A DNA stretch of 64,000 nucleotides from Cohnella thailandensis (GTDB lineage: Bacteria > Bacillota > Bacilli > Paenibacillales > Paenibacillaceae), in the NCBI RefSeq assembly GCF_014212135.1, contig NZ_JACJVQ010000020.1, forward strand, positions 62,001-126,000, written 5' to 3'. Within the stretch, counting starts at the first letter, position 1; each line of letters begins with the position of its first letter. The translations under genes and the position numbers were made by a program. The notes beneath the pieces are model-generated. The model worked only from the letters and a program-made list of their open reading frames with translations, was not told where the DNA came from and did not search any database. Shown here piece after piece: positions 17,429-26,553 of this stretch.

Positions 17429-19198
17429 ATGACCTATCTTTGCAATCCGATCAATATGGAATACAAATACCAATATACCCATGTGATGGGCGCTGCCGTT
17501 CGATACCGGGAAGCGGCCGATCCGACGCTGGTTCGGTTTAAAGGCAAGTACTTCTTGTTTCCTTCGATGACGGCGGGGTTTCTGGCGAGCGACGATCTGA
17601 CGGACTGGACGTTCCATCCCCTCAAGGATTTGCCGATCTACGATTATGCGCCGGATGCGCGCGTCATCGGAGATTATCTTTATTTCTCCGCATCGAGTAA
17701 ATCGAAGAACTGTTCCTTCTACAGAACCAAAGATCCGATAGAGGGGATCTTCGAAGAAATCGAAGGCACCTTTCCCTTCTGGGATCCGAATTTGTTCGCC
17801 GATGACGACGGACGGGTTTATCTGTATTGGGGATGCTCCAATCTAACGCCTATTTACGGAGTCGAACTCAACCCGGAGGACATGAAGCCCCTTGGAGAGC
17901 CGATTCCCCTCATCTATGGCAACAATACGGTAATCGGTTACGAGAGATCCGGAGAGAATCACGTTCCCAAGTCGCCGGAAGAAATCGAGGAGATCGTTCG
18001 CAACGTGGCAAGCGGCAATCCCCATCTTCCCGAAGAGCAATTGGCCGCGATCCGTAAAGCCCTCGGCAACGATCCCTACATCGAAGGAGCTTGGATGGAC
18101 AAGCATAACGGCCAATACTACCTCCAATATGCGAGTCCCGGCACGCAGTACAACATTTACGCGGACGGGGTCTATGTCGGGGATCATCCTCTGGGACCGT
18201 TCCGGCCGGCGAAGAACAATCCGTTCTCGTATAAACCGGGAGGCTTCCTTCCCGGGGCCGGACACGGATCGAACTGCGAAGACGAGCATGGCAACCTCTG
18301 GCATGCTTCGACCATGAGAGTAAGCGTAAATCATATCTTCGAACGAAGAATAGGACTTTGGCCCGCGGGGTTCGATCAAGACGGAGAGCTATTCTGCAAC
18401 CAGCGGTATGGCGATTGGCCCTTTAAGGTCGAGAGGGCAAGAATGGATCCATGGAGCGATCCGGAATGGATGCTGCTGTCGTACGGCAAGCCGGCCAAAG
18501 CTTCTTCCTTCGAAGAAGGGAGGGATCCTTCCAAAGCGACGGACGAGAACGTTCAAACCTGGTGGAGAGCGGCGTCCGACTCTCCCGGCGAATGGTTGGA
18601 AGTCGATCTGGAGCAGGAATGCGACGTATATGCCGTCCAGATTAATTTTGCGGACGATCGCGCGAACGTCGTAATTCCGGAGGGAGCCGCCTTGCAGGAA
18701 GGAAGATTCATTGACGATAGCCGGCACTACACCAGATGGATTCTGGAAGGCTCGTTGGACGGCAAGGAGTACTTCGTCATTGAAAATAAATCGGAGGCCG
18801 CCACGGATTTGCCGCATGATCTCGTTATAAGGGAGGCGGGATTAAAGGTTCGCTATTTGCGATGCGCGGTTAAGGAAGTCCCCTTCGGCGAGCCTGCCTG
18901 CCTCTCCGGACTTCGGGCGTTCGGCATTGGCGTCGGCGAACGCCCGAAGCAGGTTAGCGGGGTTCGCACGGAGCTCTTAAGCGAGCTTGATCTCGCCGTA
19001 GAATGGGACAAGGACGAAGCCGTCGGTTACAACGTGCTGTGGGGGCATGCGCCGGATAAGCTGTATCACAGCCATATGGTATTCGGAAGCCGGCGACTGA
19101 CGATTAAAGCCTTGATCCAAGGTCAGCCGCTCTATGTAAGGGTAGATGCGTTTAATGAAGTCGGGATTGCGGAGGGAGAAGTCCGGCAAGCGATCTAG
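17429..19198 (+). CDS. GH43-family glycosidase with discoidin and FN3-like domains
   Basis: The 589-residue protein starts with a five-bladed GH43 propeller (about 1-330). ADPTLVRFKGKYF carries the general-base Asp, and further acidic motifs are PFWDPNLFADDDGR and YIEGAW (acid Glu). A discoidin/F5-8C-like carbohydrate-binding domain (about 350-495) and an FN3-like domain (about 500-589) complete it. GH43 members are mostly arabinofuranosidases, xylosidases or galactosidases; the exact activity is open. There is no export signal. It lies 32 bases after the GH35-like gene and 22 bases before the next start, so the genes are in one operon. Confidence 0.9.
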   Translation: MTYLCNPINMEYKYQYTHVMGAAVRYREAADPTLVRFKGKYFLFPSMTAGFLASDDLTDWTFHPLKDLPIYDYAPDARVIGDYLYFSASSKSKNCSFYRTKDPIEGIFEEIEGTFPFWDPNLFADDDGRVYLYWGCSNLTPIYGVELNPEDMKPLGEPIPLIYGNNTVIGYERSGENHVPKSPEEIEEIVRNVASGNPHLPEEQLAAIRKALGNDPYIEGAWMDKHNGQYYLQYASPGTQYNIYADGVYVGDHPLGPFRPAKNNPFSYKPGGFLPGAGHGSNCEDEHGNLWHASTMRVSVNHIFERRIGLWPAGFDQDGELFCNQRYGDWPFKVERARMDPWSDPEWMLLSYGKPAKASSFEEGRDPSKATDENVQTWWRAASDSPGEWLEVDLEQECDVYAVQINFADDRANVVIPEGAALQEGRFIDDSRHYTRWILEGSLDGKEYFVIENKSEAATDLPHDLVIREAGLKVRYLRCAVKEVPFGEPACLSGLRAFGIGVGERPKQVSGVRTELLSELDLAVEWDKDEAVGYNVLWGHAPDKLYHSHMVFGSRRLTIKALIQGQPLYVRVDAFNEVGIAEGEVRQAI

Positions 19199-19220
19199 TC
19201 CGTTAAAGGAGGTGCGACAA

Positions 19221-20129
19221 ATGAAACTAGGATTCGATGTGCCCGATAGCAAAAAGATCCGTTTAATCGTGAACAGCGATGCCAAGAACGAAGCGGACGA
19301 CCAATACGCCATCGTTCATGCGCTGTTAACGCCCCAGTTTATCGTGAAAGGGTTGATCGGCGCGCACTTCGGCGAATTGAGAAGCCGGACCTCGATGCTG
19401 GATAGCGTAAAGGAAATCGAGCTTCTGCTGAAGCTCATGGGAATGTCGGAATGCTATTCGGTCATGCGCGGGGCGGAACGAGCCCTGCAAGACGAACTTA
19501 CTCCGGCGATATCCGAAGGCGCTGAGCTCATCGTGCAAGAAGCCATGTCCGACGATCAGAGGCCATTGTTCGTGATATTCCTCGGGGCCATTACGGATCT
19601 GGCAACGGCTTATCTGATGAATCCGGCGATAGCCGATCGTTTGACGGCGGTATGGATCGGAGGGGGAGCATGGCCGGATGGCGGAGCGGAATTTAACCTG
19701 GGGAACGATGTTCACGCGGCGAACGTCGTGCTAGGCTCCCCGATTCCGCTGTGGCAGATTCCGAGAAACGTATACAGCAAGATGCGGGTCAGCCTTGCGG
19801 AATTGAAGCGAAGAGTGGAGCCCTGCGGCGCCATAGGTCGCTATTTATATCAACAATTAATAGAAACCAATCAAGAGTGGGCGGATCATCCCTATTGGCC
19901 GAGAGGCGAGATGTGGACGCTGGGAGATTCCCCGGCAGTCGGCTTGTTGATGCACGACCAACCTTTTGATTACGATTGGAAGCCGGCTCCCCGCATCGCC
20001 CCGGACCTGTCTTATGTCCATCGCCAAACGGAGAGACAAATCAGGGTTTACCGTGATATCGATGCTAGATTTATACTGGAAGACATGTATGCCAAGTTGG
20101 AGCTGTTCAGCGCGATACGGGGAATTTGA
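19221..20129 (+). CDS. Nucleoside-hydrolase-family protein
   Basis: The 302-residue protein resembles inosine-uridine-preferring nucleoside hydrolases, which cleave N-ribosidic bonds. The metal-binding region reads NSDAKNEADDQYA rather than the classical DTDPGxDDA. Later conserved parts are LGAITDLATAY and NLGNDVHAANVVL. The start is ATG 19221 with the very strong AAAGGAGGTG. The divergent first motif and the place inside a glycan operon make a sugar other than a nucleoside possible, which is inference. Most catalytic-site acidic residues are kept (Asp, Asp-Asp, Asn-Asp). Confidence 0.8.
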   Translation: MKLGFDVPDSKKIRLIVNSDAKNEADDQYAIVHALLTPQFIVKGLIGAHFGELRSRTSMLDSVKEIELLLKLMGMSECYSVMRGAERALQDELTPAISEGAELIVQEAMSDDQRPLFVIFLGAITDLATAYLMNPAIADRLTAVWIGGGAWPDGGAEFNLGNDVHAANVVLGSPIPLWQIPRNVYSKMRVSLAELKRRVEPCGAIGRYLYQQLIETNQEWADHPYWPRGEMWTLGDSPAVGLLMHDQPFDYDWKPAPRIAPDLSYVHRQTERQIRVYRDIDARFILEDMYAKLELFSAIRGI

Positions 20130-20167
20130 CCGACATCGGCGAGTTGCTTCCCGCCATGGAACATAGA

Positions 20168-20233
20168 AGTCGTCAAAACATTATCGATCTAGTCGTCAAT
20201 CCGTTAGTTCGACCAATCGAATCTCTTTATCAT
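20168..20233 (+). promoter_or_regulatory. Second tandem AraC-type operator pair
   Basis: AGTCGTCA-N5-TTA occurs at 20168 and again at 20191, the same 23-base period as at 2500. A possible -10 TATCAT is at 20228-20233, ten bases further from the repeats than in the first site, which keeps the same helical face. It lies ahead of the frameshifted gene at 20288. Confidence 0.6.
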
Positions 20234-20287
20234 TAGTGTAGATAGACGATTTGGTCCATTATGGCTGACTTTCAAGGAGGATTGACG

Positions 20288-21870
20288 ATGCGGACAGACA
20301 ACGGAACGACTCATCCGGAGATTGGTAGAGTAGAGGTCGCCACGGTACCTACTCCGGAGAACATCATGTTGCTTAGCGGAACTTACACGTATTCGGGCAA
20401 AGTATTGATCTCTTATCGAACGGAGCAGGATATCGACATTCCCGATTTCTACAACCTGGCCGTTCAGAACGACGACGGGACCGATTTCCGGGTCATTTTC
20501 TCCGGGGTCATCCCGACCCTGCCTAAAGCCAACGGAATTCGGTATATGCCCTACCAAGACAATAAGAGAATCCTGTTAGGGGACTATGTGCTCGAATGCA
20601 GCCCGTATATCGATTCCTGCACGAACGCGACCTTGGTGCCCGTCCATTATCCTTCGCGTATCGTCGAAGATCCGAAAACCACGCACCATTGGTCCGAAAT
20701 CATCATCGCCCCGGATAACGAGCATATGAACGGACGATTCTTCGTTCCGACGTCGGGGCTGCCGTAGCGATCGGCGTCCTTAAACGGAATGCTCATACCT
20801 ATGTTCTCGAGAACGTGCAGTTCATTCATACGATATCTAATTTCGCCGAGGACCCGAACAACCCGGGGTATCTCCTTCCGAATCCGATCCGAGGGGGAGA
20901 GGTCAAGCAGTTCATCCGGGGAGGCAATGCGATATCCGTCGTCGGCGGAGGGGGGAACAGCACTCCCGATTCCGTCATGCAGGAATTGACTTCCGAACGT
21001 CTGACTCCGATCACTCGCACGCCGGGCTATGATGAAACGACCATTTTCTCCCCGGATGAAAGGCTCGGAATGGTCATGAGCACAAGGTTCTCGAAGCTTA
21101 CCGATCCGGCCGTCTTCGGCCTCCTGCCTCGTCCTCATGCCACCCATACGACCATGGGGATGGCTTGGGCCTTGTACACCTATGCGGTAACGGGCGTGAG
21201 GGAATTCCGATCGGGCAACATCGGTCCGGTCCTGATCGACATCGAACGATCCATGAACGAAGAAGGCTACGTCGGCATCCCGCTTACGACGGACGAGAAC
21301 TGGGTGTATTGCTCCCCGATGTCCTGGCATCCCGATAGCAAACGCGCCATGTGGCCGGAGATCGAGCGTGGAAGCGGCGGTTCCCGAATGCGGCTGCAGA
21401 GAGTGAGCTTGCCGGATTATGAGCCGGGGCTTACGCCTCCGATAGCAAGGACGACGGATGATATCCCTTACGGAATCAAGGATTTGACGGTGTTGGAAGC
21501 CGCAAGTCCGAACGCGCATGGGAAAATAAAAGGGAAGCACTCCGGATTCATCTCCTATTCCCGGAAGTCATCCGGTACCATAGGAGTCACGGAAGCGCAA
21601 TATCGCGAGTACAGCGATGACGGAGTAAACTTCTACGATGGATTCGAGAAGACCGTCTCGAACCTATTCGGAGACAATCGTTACGAGGCCGACGTCCGTT
21701 TAACCGGTCCGAATCCGGGCGAAATGAAGCTGCGGGCGACCTTCTCGGCCGTCTTCGGTTCGGAGCCTTTGAAGCTGCTGTTCGACCCGGACTCGGACGG
21801 CAAGCCGAAGAGCCATGGGTATTCTTCTTACAATGGAGTCACATTAGATATTGCGGATTTGATTGAATAG
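20288..21870 (+). pseudogene. Frameshifted TolB/PD40-like beta-propeller protein
   Basis: Two frames make one protein of about 527 residues. The first frame starts at ATG 20288 after AAGGAGG and ends at a TAG at 20765-20767. The second frame is open from before that stop to 21870. The reading continues smoothly as HM followed by TILRSDVGAAVAIGVL if one base is restored near 20727-20733. Repeated features such as NDDGTDFRVIFSG, APDNEHM and SPDERLGMVMSTR resemble TolB/PD40-type propeller blades. There is no signal peptide. I do not know a function; it may bind or process a sugar. Whether this is a true mutation or a sequencing error cannot be decided. Confidence 0.7.
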
Positions 21871-21878
21871 TCAACGTC

Positions 21879-21926
21879 GAGGCAGTCCTTAAGTCTATTG
21901 AATGACTTATGGGAGGGCCTCTTTTT
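21879..21926 (+). terminator. Terminator after the glycan operon
   Basis: A long imperfect stem (GAGGC..CCTTAAGTC with GACTTATGGG..GCCTC) is followed by CTTTTTG. It separates the glycan operon from azlC. Confidence 0.75.
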
Positions 21927-21984
21927 GTTATAATAAACATGCTTTAATAACATCGCTTCAAGCAAGACAGAGAGGAACCGAACC

Positions 21985-22716
21985 ATGCAAGAGAAAATAG
22001 ACTTGCGAGGACTCGAAGCGGCAAGGCAGCAAGAGAGTTTCCTCCAAGGCGTCAAGGATTGCGTCCCCACGCTGCTGGGCTACCTGAGCATCGGGTTCGC
22101 CGCGGGCGTGGTCGGAACGACGTCGGGACTCAGCGTAGCCGAGATCGGCTTGATGAGCATTCTAATCTACGCGGGATCCGCCCAATTCATCTTCGCCGGG
22201 ATGGTGGCCTCGGACGGATCGGCGGCGGCCATTATTTCTACGATTTTCTTCGTCAACTTGCGTCACCTTCTGCTCAGCGCGGCGTTGTCGCCGTATTTTC
22301 GCCAATTGGCTCCTCTTAAGAACGCGCTAATCGGCTCCCTGCTTACGGACGAGACGTTCGGCGTCGCCATTAACCGTGCGACGCAGACCGGCTCGATCGG
22401 CGAGAAGTGGATGCACGGGCTTAACGCGGCCGCTTATTTGAACTGGATCGCGGCCACGATCGCCGGGGCGTTCCTTGGCCAATGGATTCCCGATCCGCAG
22501 CGATTCGGGCTGGACTTCGCCTTGCCGGCCATGTTTATCGGACTGCTGGTTCTGCTGATGGCGAGCCGGGCTAGAATAGGCGTGGATATCGTCGTGGCTG
22601 TCAGCGCCGTCGTCATCGTGATAGGAGTGACGTTGGTATCCACCGCGAGCGTAGGGGTCATTGCCGCTGCCGTATTGGCTCCGGTTATCGGAATGGCGGT
22701 GTCCAAATGGAAGTAA
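21985..22716 (+). CDS. azlC: AzlC-family amino acid exporter large subunit
   Basis: The 243-residue protein has about seven to eight membrane helices and the family hallmarks PTLLGYLSIGFAAG and YAGSAQFIF near the first helices, plus LTDETFGVA. AzlC with AzlD forms a branched-chain amino acid exporter. The gene overlaps the azlD-like gene by ten bases. RBS GAGAGGA precedes ATG 21985. It is unrelated to the sugar genes around it and looks like a core-metabolism insertion between glycan blocks. Confidence 0.93.
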   Translation: MQEKIDLRGLEAARQQESFLQGVKDCVPTLLGYLSIGFAAGVVGTTSGLSVAEIGLMSILIYAGSAQFIFAGMVASDGSAAAIISTIFFVNLRHLLLSAALSPYFRQLAPLKNALIGSLLTDETFGVAINRATQTGSIGEKWMHGLNAAAYLNWIAATIAGAFLGQWIPDPQRFGLDFALPAMFIGLLVLLMASRARIGVDIVVAVSAVVIVIGVTLVSTASVGVIAAAVLAPVIGMAVSKWK

Positions 22717-23033
22717 GAGGCTTTATTCTTTTGATCATTATCGGAGCAACCGTCGTTACGCTTATTCCAAGGGTGCTTCCGCTTATTTTCCTGAGTCGAG
22801 TCCAATTGCCGGAATGGGGACTGCGTTGGCTGAATTACGTTCCGATCGCCGTCATGGCCGCGCTGGTCGGGCAGGAATTGTTCGTAGAGGACGGTAAGCT
22901 GGCTTCCCTATCGAACAACGTCGAGCTGCTGGCCGCCTTGCCTACGTTAGGTATGGCCATATGGAAGCGCAGCCTGCTCGGGACCGTGGCGGTGGGAATC
23001 GTGTCGATCATGGCGCTCAGGTATTTGACTTGA
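22707..23033 (+). CDS. azlD: AzlD-family amino acid exporter small subunit
   Basis: The 108-residue protein has four hydrophobic segments and the AzlD pattern: TVVTLIPRVLPLIF near the start, and LNYVPIAVMAALVG in the middle. It is the partner of AzlC, whose last ten bases it overlaps. The gene ends seven bases before the end of the convergent regulator gene, and no terminator was found in that gap. Confidence 0.93.
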   Translation: MEVRGFILLIIIGATVVTLIPRVLPLIFLSRVQLPEWGLRWLNYVPIAVMAALVGQELFVEDGKLASLSNNVELLAALPTLGMAIWKRSLLGTVAVGIVSIMALRYLT

Positions 23034-23039
23034 GGAGAT

Positions 23040-24602
23040 TCACCCATTGCTATTCTTGTAATCGCTGGGACTAAATCCCGTATGCTGCTTGAACACCTTG
23101 CTGAAGTAGAAGGGATCCGAATAGCCGACTCTCTCGGCGATCTCCTTGATCAGCACGAAAGGATGCTCCCTTATGAAACGGCTGGCTTCCTCCATGCGCA
23201 GATTCAGCAGATAGTCGGGGATCGAGGTCCCGCAGGCGCGCTTAAAAACCCGGTTCAAGTATGCCGGATGGAGCTGGAACGCATCTGCGATACTGGGCAG
23301 AGAGATGTTCTCGTGATAATGGGCATGCAGGTACTTGCGGGCTTCCTCGGCCCAATTCCGTTGGGCGGCCTGCTCCCGGTCTTGTTCCGACCGGAAGAAA
23401 TAAGCGCCCCAGATTTCCTTCGCTTGTTGCTGAAGCTCAACCAGGCTTCTCGCCCTCCACACCTCGTCGACCAGCTCCGACTCCATCGCTTGCTTGCCCT
23501 CGAAGGTGCTTCCCGGGGAATCTTGCGTCGAGCCGTGCATCGACATTGACACATACAAGAGCAGCTTCTCCCAGCCCCTTCGGGTCAACGGGACACGGCG
23601 CCCCGCTTCGCCCGCGAATAGCAGCTCGAGCTCGCGCATGAACGACTGCTTCTGCTGCTTGTTCGCGAATTGGGACATTCTGGCGAGCAAAGGCTGAATC
23701 GTCTCATACAAGGATTGAATCTCCTCCGCGCCGGCTTCCGACGTCCATAGGCAGCAGGAACGGAAGCGGCTCACGGCAGGGGCCAGCTTGCGGCATTCCG
23801 CGAGCAAGGCGGGAATCGGCTGCAAGCCCCTGGTCGATTGTTCGAGCAGAACCGTGACCCCTTCCGTTTCGCCTAAGCGGGCTTCCATCCTTTCTTGCCA
23901 CTCGCGCTTGCGGTCCTCGGACCAGGAATGGATGCCGAACAAGACGATCTCTTCGTTCGCGGCGATGGAAGGGAGCGGGGAGATTTTCTCTCCCTCGCGC
24001 AGAAGTCCCTCCATGTCGGCCAATAGAGCTTCCGGTATATTCCCATGCGGGGACCAAGCGTAAGCCAAGACATAATTGCCATGATAGAACAGCTCATGCA
24101 TGAGCTCCGTCCACTTCGCGCCGGACGCTTCCGACTCTTCCGGCGAGGAAGCGTGGGTAGAGGAGGCCGCGGAAGCTGATGCATCTACGATTCTCTTAGC
24201 CGCCTCCCTCTCGAGAAGAGCTTGGTTCACGAGCAGCTTCTCCTTGAGCCGCGCAAGCAGCTCGGCCATCTCCTCGTCGGGAGCGGGCTTCAGAATATAA
24301 TCCGAGATGCCCAGCTGAATCGCTTCGCGCAGATACATATAGTCGTCGTGTCCGCTGACGATCGCGCATTGGATGTCGGGCAGCTTCTCCTTAACCCGGG
24401 AGATGAGCTCCAGCCCGTTCATGACCGGCATGCGAATATCGGTGATCAGGACGTGCGGCTGCGTCCAGTTCAATTCGATGAGCGCGTCCTCTCCGTTGTT
24501 ATACAATCCGACCACCTTGAAGTCGGTGCTAAGCGACGTGATTTTATCCTTGAGGTACCGGAGAATGCGGGGCTCGTCCTCGACGATGATTATGCGGAAC
24601 AC
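23040..24602 (-). CDS. Response regulator, YesN/AraC type
   Basis: This is a 520-residue protein. The receiver domain (about 1-120) has Glu8/Asp9, acceptor Asp55 (ITDIRMP) and LKPAPDEE with the conserved Lys. A low-complexity Ala/Ser-rich linker lies at about 145-160, and the C-terminus (about 420-518) is an AraC double helix-turn-helix (FQLHPAYLNRVFKRACG; EIAERVGYSDPFYFSKVF). It starts with GTG 24602, whose first base is the last base of the kinase TAG stop. It probably activates the divergent MalEFG-type importer at 26554. Confidence 0.95.
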   Translation of the reverse strand: MFRIIIVEDEPRILRYLKDKITSLSTDFKVVGLYNNGEDALIELNWTQPHVLITDIRMPVMNGLELISRVKEKLPDIQCAIVSGHDDYMYLREAIQLGISDYILKPAPDEEMAELLARLKEKLLVNQALLEREAAKRIVDASASAASSTHASSPEESEASGAKWTELMHELFYHGNYVLAYAWSPHGNIPEALLADMEGLLREGEKISPLPSIAANEEIVLFGIHSWSEDRKREWQERMEARLGETEGVTVLLEQSTRGLQPIPALLAECRKLAPAVSRFRSCCLWTSEAGAEEIQSLYETIQPLLARMSQFANKQQKQSFMRELELLFAGEAGRRVPLTRRGWEKLLLYVSMSMHGSTQDSPGSTFEGKQAMESELVDEVWRARSLVELQQQAKEIWGAYFFRSEQDREQAAQRNWAEEARKYLHAHYHENISLPSIADAFQLHPAYLNRVFKRACGTSIPDYLLNLRMEEASRFIREHPFVLIKEIAERVGYSDPFYFSKVFKQHTGFSPSDYKNSNG

Positions 24603-26389
24603 TAGCTCGTCCTCCTTATCTCGATCGTGAATTCCATCCCTTTGGGCAGGTTGCTCAGCTTAAAACGAACCTTCTCGTTCCAGAACAAGCGGCATCGGGT
24701 GAGAGTGTTGACGATGCCGAGATGGCCGATTCCCTTGGCCGACAGGCTCTCGAGCTGACGGATGCGCCCGGCGTTCAGCTCTTCGATGAGCGCTTGCGTC
24801 TCGGCTAGCGCCTCTTCGCGGAAGCCCGATCCGTTATCGCGAATCCGAATGCGCCAAGCTTCCTTTTCCGCAACCTCTGCCGTCACTTCGATGAGCCACG
24901 GCGGTCTCGCCTGCTGGAAGCCGTGAGAAAACGAATTTTCCGCAAGGGGCTGCAGAAGAAACTTCGGAACCGCTTCCGCTTCAAGATCGGGATCGATCTG
25001 AACGGAATAGGCGAACTGCCCCTCGTAACGAAACTTCATCAGCTCCATGTATTGCACGGTATATTGAATCTCTTGCTTCAACGTAACGGTGTCGGAGAGA
25101 GAATTCGTCGAATAACGAAGCATTCCGCTTAGCTGTTGGGAGATTCGGGCGAATTCGGAGAACCCCGATTCCTCCGCATAGGAAGCCATAGCCGTCAGCG
25201 AGTTGAATAGAAAATGCGGATTCATCTGGGCATACATCGCTTGCAGATGAGCCAGATTCTCGCGCTTCTGGGATTGGAGCACTTCGTTAAGCGATTGGTT
25301 TAACCTCGCTCTCATCTCCTCGAAGGTTGAGTAGAGAACCGCGAGTTCTTTGGTGTTGCGCAGCTTCTGCACGGGCATCGTGCTTACGTTGTCGATATCC
25401 AGCTTCTCCAACCGTCTCTGCAGGTAACGGATCGGAGAGGAGAGAGTAGCCGACAGAACGTAAGCGATAGCTAGCGAAACCAGCTCGCCCAGAAGGGCTA
25501 AGATCCAAGTAAGTCTCTGCAGATGCGCGATAGGCTGCATGACCTCCGTTTTGGGCTGTTGAATGAGAACGGTAAGCCCGGTGTAGTCGGAACGAAGCTG
25601 GCTCCAGATATCCGCCGCGCGGCTATCGGGCCTCTCGATCTCCTTCGTGCCGCCCGTCCACTTCGGAACCGCGGGCGGCTCGGAGCCCGCCGATGCATAG
25701 GGATAGAACACTTGACCGTTATCGTCGACGACATAGACTCGCTCCCCGGAGGATTCGTCCCGGCCGACCTCCATCGTCTCCTCCAGAAGCTCGTAGGTCT
25801 GTTGGACCTCTACCACGGCAGGCGTCTGAGTCTTCGGGAACCGGAAGCTTCGCACGAGGGCAAAATGGAAGGGCCGATTGTCCTGCCATTCGCTGATATG
25901 AGGCGGCACGAGCAGCTTCTCCCCGTCCAAATCGAGGGCGTCTTGAATCCAATTAGCTTCTTGGATATGCTGTTTGAGATCGGGAGACGTATTCATATTT
26001 TGCCCGTAGGTCAGGAAGAAGCCGTTTGTCTTGATCAGGCTGATCTGCGGGGAGATAAACCAAGGGCCGTTCAAGGAAGCGAGCAGATCCTCGTATTTCT
26101 TGCGTTTGGCGAAGCCGAGATAGGAAGAAGGATCTTCTTCGCTTTGCTCCAGCAAGTAGTTCTTGATTTCGGAGCTATAGATGACCTGCGCGGAGATGCG
26201 ATCAAGGTCCTCGACGACGTTGTCGAGGGCTTCCTGGTAGCGATAGAGCTGCTGCCGGTTCGTTTCTTCGCCGCGCTCGAGCAGGTCTTTGGAGGTTTGG
26301 TTGTAAAATAAGAAACCGCTGCTGGCCACGAGAATGGAACTAAGAAGCGTAAAGCCGATAAAAAGGCGCGTTTGAATGCTAAGCTGCAA
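24602..26389 (-). CDS. Sensor histidine kinase, YesM type
   Basis: The 595-residue membrane protein has helix 1 at about 10-28, an extracellular sensor region to about 285, helix 2 at about 290-312, then HAMP and His_kinase with MNPHFLFN. The HATPase carries PLAENSFSHGF, DNGSGF and GIGHLGIVNTL. TTG 26389 is supported by AGGAGGGA seven bases before it. It is divergent from the sugar-binding lipoprotein gene, the common arrangement of a sensor next to the importer it controls. Confidence 0.94.
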   Translation of the reverse strand: MQLSIQTRLFIGFTLLSSILVASSGFLFYNQTSKDLLERGEETNRQQLYRYQEALDNVVEDLDRISAQVIYSSEIKNYLLEQSEEDPSSYLGFAKRKKYEDLLASLNGPWFISPQISLIKTNGFFLTYGQNMNTSPDLKQHIQEANWIQDALDLDGEKLLVPPHISEWQDNRPFHFALVRSFRFPKTQTPAVVEVQQTYELLEETMEVGRDESSGERVYVVDDNGQVFYPYASAGSEPPAVPKWTGGTKEIERPDSRAADIWSQLRSDYTGLTVLIQQPKTEVMQPIAHLQRLTWILALLGELVSLAIAYVLSATLSSPIRYLQRRLEKLDIDNVSTMPVQKLRNTKELAVLYSTFEEMRARLNQSLNEVLQSQKRENLAHLQAMYAQMNPHFLFNSLTAMASYAEESGFSEFARISQQLSGMLRYSTNSLSDTVTLKQEIQYTVQYMELMKFRYEGQFAYSVQIDPDLEAEAVPKFLLQPLAENSFSHGFQQARPPWLIEVTAEVAEKEAWRIRIRDNGSGFREEALAETQALIEELNAGRIRQLESLSAKGIGHLGIVNTLTRCRLFWNEKVRFKLSNLPKGMEFTIEIRRTS

Positions 26390-26442
26390 GGTCGTTCCCT
26401 CCTGCGTTTCATTGTACCACGGGACGCATTCGGCTTAGCGGC

Positions 26443-26480
26443 CAGGTTCGTATTTTACAGGGGGCAGGTTCAGTATTTCC
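26443..26480. promoter_or_regulatory. Direct repeats in the divergent kinase/importer region
   Basis: CAGGTTCGTATTT (26443) and CAGGTTCAGTATTT (26465) form a direct repeat with a 22-base period, which suits an AraC-type dimer. They lie between the kinase start and the lipoprotein start. No clear promoter boxes were recognised. Confidence 0.35.
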
Positions 26481-26553
26481 ATTCCGCGAAACGGACGAAA
26501 GCACTAAGATGGGAAATGCAACGAAGGACAATCGATTCGATGGAGGGGTTCGA

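Noticed and set aside
20647..21540. A 297-codon minus-strand frame across the frameshift in the propeller-like gene
   Set aside because: It spans the break and could look like an intact gene, but it shows no family motif, and the plus-strand halves join into one protein.
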